Source: an uncultured Muribaculaceae bacterium | GTDB lineage: Bacteria > Bacteroidota > Bacteroidia > Bacteroidales > Muribaculaceae | DNA: 18,556 nucleotides | Direction: 5' to 3' | NCBI GenBank assembly: GCA_905207535.1 | Contig: CAJLLX010000027.1 | Span: forward strand, 1 to 18,556 | Shown: piece after piece, positions 6,272 through 11,372 of the stretch | Position numbering within the stretch: position 1 is the stretch's first letter | Layout: every line of letters starts with the position of its first letter | Program-made: the position numbers and the translations under genes | The notes under the pieces: generated by a model | Database searches by the model: none | Told to the model about the DNA's origin: nothing | The model's input: the letters and a program-made list of their open reading frames with translations, nothing else

Positions 6272-6307
6272 AGGATCCGGGAGATGCTAAAGGATCCGGG
6301 AGATGCT
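6270..6307. repeat. Perfect 19-bp tandem duplication at the WbqC stop codon
   Basis: AAAGGATCCGGGAGATGCT occurs twice head to tail (6270-6288 and 6289-6307). The first copy overlaps the TAA stop of the WbqC gene, and ATCCTT-A-AAGGAT forms a small dyad at its left edge. Exact identity suggests a recent slippage duplication. Confidence 0.85.
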
Positions 6308-6316
6308 TGATATACA

Positions 6317-6346
6317 CATCCGCCACCGTCTCTCTCTCTGCGGATG
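6317..6346. terminator. Weak hairpin between convergent genes
   Basis: CATCCGC (6317-6323) pairs with GCGGATG (6340-6346) across a 16-nt CT-rich loop. It lies between the convergent WbqC-like and alpha/beta hydrolase genes. No U-tract follows on either strand, so a terminator role is tentative. Confidence 0.3.
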
Positions 6347-6360
6347 CTCTGAACCCAACT

Positions 6361-7179
6361 CTACTTCCTGTTGCGGATATATTCGAGGAGGATCAGATGG
6401 GCGGGGCGCACCATCGTGCCGTGGTCGAAACCGTCGACCTCGAGCAGCTGGGCGTCGGGGTGATGGTGGAGCTGCAGCATGCGCCAGAGGTAGGCGTTCT
6501 CTTCGTATCGGCCGAAGAGCTCGCGCTCGCGCTGGCCGCATATCAGCAGGATGGGCGGACAGTTGCCGCGCACATAGTAGAGCGGTGCATTCTCGTCGAT
6601 GAGCGGGTTGAGGTCGCCCATGCCGCGCTGGCGGCGGTTCTGGAAATGTGTTATGGCCTGTCCGCTGAAGGGGATGAGGGCCTTGAAAGCGGTGTCGGGA
6701 TCCACGCCGTATTTGGCCAGGCGCGCCTTGTCGAATCCTATCATCATCACCAGATAGCCTCCGGCCGAGTGGCCGGCAAGGTAGATCTGCGAGGGGTCGC
6801 CGCCGTAGCGTTCGATATTTTTCACCACCCAAGCGGCGGCAGCAGCGGCATCGTCGACGCAGTCGGCGGTGGTAATGGTGCTGTCCATTGGGTTGTCGCA
6901 CAGACGGTAGCTGACACCCACCACGCCGAGCCCCTGCTCGCGCAGTTCGGCCGGAATCTCACGGTTGCCGCCGGTGAGGCCGCCGCCGTGAAACCACACC
7001 ACGGTGGGGAATCCCGGTTTGTCGGCCGGGTAGTAGAGATCGAGTTTGCATTTCTGTTGGCAGTAGGGGTCGGTGCTGTCGGGCCGGTAGCTGATATCCT
7101 TATCGGTGTTGTATGTCTGAGCGCCCGCGGCCAGTGCGGCCAGCACCCATACGAGGGCGAAGATAGCTTTTCTCATCAT
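6361..7179 (-). CDS. Secreted alpha/beta hydrolase (BD-FAE / carbohydrate-esterase-like)
   Basis: A 272-residue protein with a Sec signal peptide (MRKAIFALVWVLAALAAGAQ, cleavage near Ala-Gly-Ala|Gln). Two adjacent ATGs are possible (7177-7179 and 7174-7176); frame further upstream is open but is leader sequence with repeats. Numbered from the second Met, the oxyanion loop is HGGG (63-66), the nucleophile elbow GHSAGG has Ser137, and GFDHGT supplies His252. The acid position is less clear: related enzymes tend to have Gly-Asp there, and this one reads CGQRERE (213-219), so Glu217 or another residue may serve. This family removes acyl groups (acetyl, feruloyl) from plant or microbial polysaccharides in the periplasm or outside the cell. 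It stands alone on the minus strand with its own promoter. Substrate not determined. Confidence 0.85.
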   Translation of the reverse strand: MMRKAIFALVWVLAALAAGAQTYNTDKDISYRPDSTDPYCQQKCKLDLYYPADKPGFPTVVWFHGGGLTGGNREIPAELREQGLGVVGVSYRLCDNPMDSTITTADCVDDAAAAAAWVVKNIERYGGDPSQIYLAGHSAGGYLVMMIGFDKARLAKYGVDPDTAFKALIPFSGQAITHFQNRRQRGMGDLNPLIDENAPLYYVRGNCPPILLICGQRERELFGRYEENAYLWRMLQLHHHPDAQLLEVDGFDHGTMVRPAHLILLEYIRNRK

Positions 7180-7192
7180 GGTATTATTTTGT

Positions 7193-7226
7193 TTGATTTT
7201 CTTCTGATCGGTCTTCTTCTGATCGG
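7193..7226 (-). repeat. Short direct repeat in the hydrolase 5' leader
   Basis: On the minus strand GATCAGAAGAA occurs twice, about 15 nt apart, in the leader of the alpha/beta hydrolase mRNA just upstream of its start. The repeat is purine-rich. It could affect translation initiation or simply be slippage. Confidence 0.5.
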
Positions 7227-7276
7227 CTTTATTCAGATTGTTATGCCCCGGTTGGCTCCGGGACATTTCTCCGCTA

Positions 7277-7308
7277 CAAATATAGCCCAATTACGCCAAA
7301 TAATCATA
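7277..7308 (-). promoter_or_regulatory. Promoter of the alpha/beta hydrolase gene
   Basis: On the minus strand TATATTTG (plus 7277-7284) matches TAnnTTTG. Twenty nt upstream is TATG, one mismatch from TTTG. The predicted start is near 7270, giving a leader of about 90 nt that contains the GATCAGAAGAA repeats. Confidence 0.5.
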
Positions 7309-7364
7309 ATCCGAAAATCAGTTAATGCTTCCGCCCTCCCCTCCATCGCCCAAATTTTCACCCT

Positions 7365-7450
7365 CAAATTTGGTGGAAAGCCGTAAAAACCCCGTTTCAA
7401 ATTTGGTGGAAAGCCGTAAAAATGCCGTTTTAAATTTGGTGGAAAGCCGT
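7365..7450 (+). repeat. 33-bp tandem repeat (2.6 copies) upstream of the DUF4143 ATPase
   Basis: Copies start at 7365, 7398 and 7431 with an exact period of 33. Each starts with (C/T)AAATTTGGTGGAAAGCCGT. Copies 1 and 2 continue with AAAAA, two variable bases and CCGTTT; copy 3 is truncated after its first 20 bases. A more degenerate CAAATTT lies at 7351. The period is a multiple of three, so one frame reads NLVESRKN repeatedly, but I regard the region as non-coding because the third copy supplies the -33 element of the ATPase promoter. Confidence 0.85.
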
Positions 7451-7466
7451 TTTTGTCTTATATTTG
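7435..7466 (+). promoter_or_regulatory. Promoter of the DUF4143 ATPase, with its -33 element inside a tandem repeat
   Basis: TTTG at 7435-7438 lies in the third 33-bp repeat copy. Twenty nt later TATATTTG at 7459-7466 matches TAnnTTTG. Transcription would start near 7472, about 19 nt before the ATG at 7491. Both elements and the spacing match consensus. Confidence 0.75.
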
Positions 7467-7490
7467 CGCGAATATCAGCAATATATAAAT

Positions 7491-8849
7491 ATGGCAAAAA
7501 TCTCAGAGATAAAACATCTTTTCAAGCGCAAAATTTACTCCAAAATGCTGGCTTGGAAAGAGGAGCGCAACGGTGAGACTGCACTTCTCATCGAAGGTGC
7601 CCGACGTATAGGAAAGTCGACCATTGCCGAGGTGTTCGCCGCGAATGAATATAAGTCATATATAGCCATCGATTTCGGTAAAGTCAGCGATGATACCAAA
7701 AATCTCTTCAACAGCACTGAAGACCTTGATTTCATATTTCTAACATTGCAGTCGAAATACAATGTAGATCTTGTGGAACGCAAATCGGTGATCATTTTTG
7801 ATGAAATACAACTGTGTCCGGCAGCCCGACAGGCCATCAAATATCTGGTAGAGGATGGCCGGTATGATTATATCGAGACCGGGTCGCTAATCACCATAAA
7901 TCAGAACCGGGCCAATATACTTGTGCCGAGTGAGGAGACAAAAATTTCTATGTTTCCCCTTGATTTTGAGGAATTTCTCTGGGCCACGGGATACGAGCAA
8001 TCAATCAGACAGATAAAGTATTGCTACGAGAAGCTTCGACCGATGGGCGACGTGATGCATCGCGAGATGATGAAGACTTTCCGTAAGTATATGCTTATCG
8101 GAGGTATGCCCAAAGCTGTGAGCACATATCTGGATACCAACAACCTTGCACGCGTAGATTCCGTGAAACGTGAAATCATTGAGCTGTATCTTCAGGATCT
8201 TCACAAAATAGATAGCACAAGCAAAGCGGCAAGGATATTCGGTTCGATTCCGGGCGAATTGTGCAAAAACAAACTGAGATATGAACTTGGCAGCGTCCTC
8301 CCCAATGTAGAGCCCGGCAAGATTACGGATATATGGCAGGATCTGGAGGATTCAATGACGGTAAATTTTTGCTATCGCTGCCTCGACCCGAATGTCGGTA
8401 TGCAGCTTCATAAAGATGAAAATACCTTCAAACTTTATATGGGCGATACCGGCCTGTTCATTACTCTGGCCTTCTGGGATGAGGATGTGTCGAAAAACGA
8501 GCTTTACGACAAACTCCTGTCGGATAAGTTGAGTGCCGATCTGGGATATGTGTATGAAAATGCCGTAGCCCAGGCATTGAGGGCTCTTGGGAAGAGTCTC
8601 TTATATTACACGATGCCTACCGACGAGACCAGGAAGAAGTTTTACGAGGTAGATTTTGTAATATCCTCCGGGTTGAAAATAACACCGATAGAGGTGAAGT
8701 CGTCGGGATATCGGTCGCACAAGTCGCTTGATGAATTCGCTAAGAAATTTTCCAGTCGCATCAACCGCCCGATCATCCTTTATACCAAGGACCTTCAGAC
8801 CGACAACGAATTTATCTATCTCCCTGTCTATATGACATTTCTGCTGTAG
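7491..8849 (+). CDS. ATP-binding protein, AAA_14 plus DUF4143
   Basis: 452 residues. N-terminal P-loop ATPase: Walker A GARRIGKST (36-44), Walker B IIFDEIQ (101-107), then a sensor-like ETGS (129-132). The middle contains the characteristic FPLDFEEFLWA (155-165) and MLIGGMP (201-207). The C-terminal half is the DUF4143 region with a PD-(D/E)XK-like pattern: EVDFVI (386-391) and PIEVKSS (399-405), with Asp388, Glu401 and Lys403 as candidate nuclease residues. This cytoplasmic family is abundant and highly paralogous in Bacteroidota; its function is not established, though nucleic-acid handling is plausible. I chose ATG 7491 because an upstream TTG (7464) lies within the -7 element. The gene is clearly AT-richer than its neighbours and has tandem repeats on both sides, suggesting acquisition as a cassette. 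Confidence 0.92.
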   Translation: MAKISEIKHLFKRKIYSKMLAWKEERNGETALLIEGARRIGKSTIAEVFAANEYKSYIAIDFGKVSDDTKNLFNSTEDLDFIFLTLQSKYNVDLVERKSVIIFDEIQLCPAARQAIKYLVEDGRYDYIETGSLITINQNRANILVPSEETKISMFPLDFEEFLWATGYEQSIRQIKYCYEKLRPMGDVMHREMMKTFRKYMLIGGMPKAVSTYLDTNNLARVDSVKREIIELYLQDLHKIDSTSKAARIFGSIPGELCKNKLRYELGSVLPNVEPGKITDIWQDLEDSMTVNFCYRCLDPNVGMQLHKDENTFKLYMGDTGLFITLAFWDEDVSKNELYDKLLSDKLSADLGYVYENAVAQALRALGKSLLYYTMPTDETRKKFYEVDFVISSGLKITPIEVKSSGYRSHKSLDEFAKKFSSRINRPIILYTKDLQTDNEFIYLPVYMTFLL

Positions 8850-8876
8850 TCATCCATGGCTTTGCCACCGAAAGAT

Positions 8877-8934
8877 GCCCCAAAGTCGCCCCTAAAACGT
8901 GTGACTTCGCCCCAAAACTCCCCCCTAAAACGTG
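8877..8934. repeat. Imperfect 32/33-bp tandem repeat downstream of the ATPase
   Basis: GCCCCAAA occurs at 8877-8884 and 8909-8916, and CCCCTAAAACGTG at 8889-8901 and 8922-8934, so two units of 32-33 bp are stacked head to tail. The sequence differs from the upstream repeat although the period is the same. It sits between the ATPase stop codon and a long inverted repeat. Confidence 0.75.
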
Positions 8935-8935
8935 A

Positions 8936-8973
8936 AATAGGCTGCGTCGCCCCGCGGGGTGGCGCAGCCTATT
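8936..8973. terminator. 38-nt inverted repeat, probable bidirectional terminator
   Basis: The segment folds back on itself over its whole length: AATAGGCTGCG (8936-8946) pairs with CGCAGCCTATT (8963-8973), and the inner GC-rich part closes on CCCCGCGGGG with two G-U wobbles. It lies between the convergent ATPase (+) and GH92 (-) genes. On the minus strand a T-rich stretch follows (TTTCACGTTTT). A longer alternative pairing GAAATAG (8934-8940) with CTATTTC (8977-8983) is also possible. Confidence 0.75.
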
Positions 8974-8997
8974 CGGCTATTTCAGAGTGGGGGAGCC

Positions 8998-9018
8998 TCG
9001 CCGCCGCAAGGGCGGCGA
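8998..9018. terminator. GC-rich hairpin just beyond the GH92 stop codon
   Basis: TCGCCGCC (8998-9005) pairs with GGCGGCGA (9011-9018) around a 5-nt loop, 11 nt past the GH92 stop codon. There is no T-tract. It may work with the 38-nt inverted repeat to end or stabilise the minus-strand mRNA. Confidence 0.4.
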
Positions 9019-9028
9019 AGCGGGGGGA

Positions 9029-11188
9029 TCATTCGGTGGTGATGACGAGCTCCTTGCCGGCGGCGAGGTCGGAGTGGTTGACGAAGTAGCCCTGCAGGGG
9101 CTCGCCGCCGATGGTGATTTGCTTGATTTTGGCGCCGCTGCCGTGGCGCGAGATGGTCATCAGCTGATTATCGCCCGTGTCGATGGTCACTTTGTCGAAA
9201 AGGGGCACCGACACTATGTACTGCGCATCGGCGGGGGAGTAGGTGTAGATGCCCATGGCGGTAAGGGCGTACCAGGCCGACATCTCGCCGGCGTCGTCCA
9301 TGCCGCAGTAGGCCAGTTTCTCCTTGCCCATGTCGTAAAAGCGGTCGAGGATGGTGTTGATCAGCTCCTGCGACTTCTCCTGTCGCCCTATGAAGCAATA
9401 GGTGAAGGGGATGGTGTGGCCGGTCTGGTTGCCGTGGCAGTAGTTGCCGATAAATCCGGTAAGGTTGGCTACCTCTAAGCCGCAGTAGGGTCGGCTGAGC
9501 ATGGTGTCGAGCTTGGCTTCGATATCGGCGGGCGAGGGGTAGAGGGCTACGATCCCTTCGGGGTCGTGAGGAGCGTAGAAGAGGGAGTTCCAGCCGTTGG
9601 CTTCGCGATACATGTGCTGGTAGTAGGGCAGATCGGGGTTGTATTTGGGCATCCAGTCGCCCCCCTCGATGCGGCCCATGAAGAAGCCGTTGTCGGGATT
9701 GAATACATTCTTATAGTTTTTGGAGCGTGCCATGAGCGTGGCGTAGTTGGCCGAGTCGCCGAGCTCTTTGGCAATCTGAGCCACGGCATAGTCGTCGTAG
9801 GCATATTCAAGGGTCTTGGTGACTCCCCCCTTGTGCTCGTCCCAGAAGGGGCAGTCGGGGAGGTTCTCGTCGGCCACATATCCGTTGGCAAGATACTCCT
9901 CGAGCCAGGGACGGCCACCCTTGCCGGGCACCATGGCGCTCTTGAGGCAGAGGGCGTAGGCGCGGTGGAGGTCGAAGTCGCGTATGCCGCGCTTCCAGCT
10001 GCCGATGATGAATGTGGGAGCGTGGTCGCCGTGGAAGTAGGTGGGGATGTATCCGCGGCCCTTCTCGCCGCGGTCGATGGTGGAGCGGATCACGTCGCGC
10101 GCCACGTCGGGCTGCAGCATGCCGAGCAGTATGAGCTGGTCGCGGCTCACGTCCCAGAAGGCGGGATTGGAGTAGTAGCGCGAGGTGGTGTCGGTGACAA
10201 TCTCGCCGCGGTTGTCGCGATACTGCCCGTTGACGTCGCTTTCGAGGCGCGGCATCAGCGAGGCGCGGTAGAGGGTGGTGTAGAGGAGCCCTTTTTGGCG
10301 CTCGGTGCCCCCTTCTACCTTCACTTTGGAGAGGAGCTGCTCCCATGTGTCGTCGGCCTGCTTCTTCACCTGATCGAAGTCTTTGTCGATCATCTCGGCT
10401 TCGAGATTGGCCCTGGCGTTGTCGATGCTCACGTACGACACTCCCACCTTCACCTCGAGGGGCTCGCTTCCGGTGTTGCCCTTAAAGTCGACCACGGCCA
10501 CGGGCACTCCTTTCTCCGCTTTGCTGGTGACGATGCCGATAGAGTCGATGGGGAGGCTGGTGACGGCATAGTAGTAGAGGCCCCCCTGATGCCCTGCAAA
10601 AGCGCTGTCGCCGGCGCGGTCGATGGCCCAGTCGCCGACGGGGTTCTGGTTGTGAGCCACATTGATGAGGAGGCGTTTGGGATCGTTGTCGCCGAAGGTG
10701 TAACGGTGATATCCGGCGTGAGTGGTGGCGGTGAGCTCGGCGTTGATGCCGTAGCGCTTGAGATATACCTGATAGTAGCCGGGACGTGCCGATTCGTTGT
10801 CGTGGGAATAGCCTGAGGCGTAGTTGTCGGCGTTGAAGTAGCCTGTGACGGGGATGATGGGGAGGTCGATGAGGTTCCAGTGGCCCATGGCGGTGTGGGC
10901 GAAGCCGAGGATGGTGGTATCCTCATACTGGTAGCCGGCGCCCGAGCGCCACATGGTGACGGGTGTGAGTTGCACCATGGCGTTGGGCAGCGTAGCGCCC
11001 GGGAATACCTCGGCTCCCCATGTGCGTTTTTCCTGATGTCGCTCGTAGCCGAGATCCTCTGTCTCCCAGAGTGTAGCGGTGCCGAGCAGCGGGTTCACAT
11101 AGTCGGTAAGACCGTTTGCGGCCTGTTGCTTGCCGGCACAGCTGCAAATCATGGCTGCGGCCGAAATGATAGCAATTTTTTTTCTCAT
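9029..11188 (-). CDS. GH92-family alpha-mannosidase-like lipoprotein (general-acid Glu replaced by Gln)
   Basis: 719 residues. The signal sequence MRKKIAIISAAAMICSC ends at a lipobox-like cysteine (Cys17), so the enzyme is probably a lipoprotein facing the periplasm or cell surface. The GH92 pattern is clear: TDYVNPLLGT (28-37), WGAEVFPGATLPNAMVQLTP (57-76), FWDVSRDQ (344-351), NGWNSLFYAPHDPEGI (531-546), CHGNQTGHTIPFTY (584-597) and GMDDAGEMSAWY (629-640). GH92 enzymes are calcium-dependent exo-alpha-mannosidases. In characterised mannosidases the general acid is a Glu in the HGNE motif; here it is Gln588. A Gln there is reported for the phosphodiester-cleaving CcMan5 of Cellulosimicrobium cellulans, so mannose-1-phospho-mannose is a plausible substrate. 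The rest of the core, including the DD-G-E-M-S motif, is intact. No clear promoter precedes it; co-transcription with the nuclease gene 184 nt upstream is possible. Confidence 0.92.
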   Translation of the reverse strand: MRKKIAIISAAAMICSCAGKQQAANGLTDYVNPLLGTATLWETEDLGYERHQEKRTWGAEVFPGATLPNAMVQLTPVTMWRSGAGYQYEDTTILGFAHTAMGHWNLIDLPIIPVTGYFNADNYASGYSHDNESARPGYYQVYLKRYGINAELTATTHAGYHRYTFGDNDPKRLLINVAHNQNPVGDWAIDRAGDSAFAGHQGGLYYYAVTSLPIDSIGIVTSKAEKGVPVAVVDFKGNTGSEPLEVKVGVSYVSIDNARANLEAEMIDKDFDQVKKQADDTWEQLLSKVKVEGGTERQKGLLYTTLYRASLMPRLESDVNGQYRDNRGEIVTDTTSRYYSNPAFWDVSRDQLILLGMLQPDVARDVIRSTIDRGEKGRGYIPTYFHGDHAPTFIIGSWKRGIRDFDLHRAYALCLKSAMVPGKGGRPWLEEYLANGYVADENLPDCPFWDEHKGGVTKTLEYAYDDYAVAQIAKELGDSANYATLMARSKNYKNVFNPDNGFFMGRIEGGDWMPKYNPDLPYYQHMYREANGWNSLFYAPHDPEGIVALYPSPADIEAKLDTMLSRPYCGLEVANLTGFIGNYCHGNQTGHTIPFTYCFIGRQEKSQELINTILDRFYDMGKEKLAYCGMDDAGEMSAWYALTAMGIYTYSPADAQYIVSVPLFDKVTIDTGDNQLMTISRHGSGAKIKQITIGGEPLQGYFVNHSDLAAGKELVITTE

Positions 11189-11372
11189 TACATATTCTGG
11201 TTATACAGTTGGTGATTGGTTTATATTCGTAAGATTTTGAGGGCTGCGGCTCTAAGACGACGGCCACACCGGTGTTGCCCGAGGGAGACCGCAGGGAGAA
11301 ATCTTGTGTTGATGCTGTGCCCGACATCGGCTCCAATCGTACGCCTGATGTCGTTGCCGGGGAGCCGGGAGG
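11189..11372. other. Spacer between the nuclease and GH92 genes
   Basis: This 184-nt stretch contains no ORF of note and no consensus promoter for the GH92 gene. It holds a palindrome ACACCGGTGT near 11262 and a dyad CGACATC (11322-11328) / GATGTCG (11347-11353) with an 18-nt loop, which lies about 20 nt beyond the nuclease stop codon and could be a weak terminator or mRNA-stabilising hairpin. Confidence 0.4.

Noticed and set aside
6235..7386. 383-codon plus-strand ORF across the alpha/beta hydrolase region
   Set aside because: The minus strand carries a signal peptide, GHSAGG and HGGG motifs and a promoter. The plus frame is an antisense shadow.
7351..7450. CRISPR array
   Set aside because: The repeats are directly adjacent with only a few variable bases and no unique spacers, there are fewer than three full copies, and no cas genes are present. 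It is a tandem repeat.
7325..7576. Plus-strand ORF encoding repeated NLVESRKN peptides
   Set aside because: The peptide repeat is a by-product of the 33-bp DNA repeat, whose period is a multiple of three. The frame overlaps the ATPase promoter and the start of the ATPase gene.
9566..10816. 416-codon plus-strand ORF opposite the GH92 gene
   Set aside because: The valine/glycine/histidine-rich translation has no recognisable domain and is the typical antisense shadow of a GC-rich gene with strong family motifs on the other strand.
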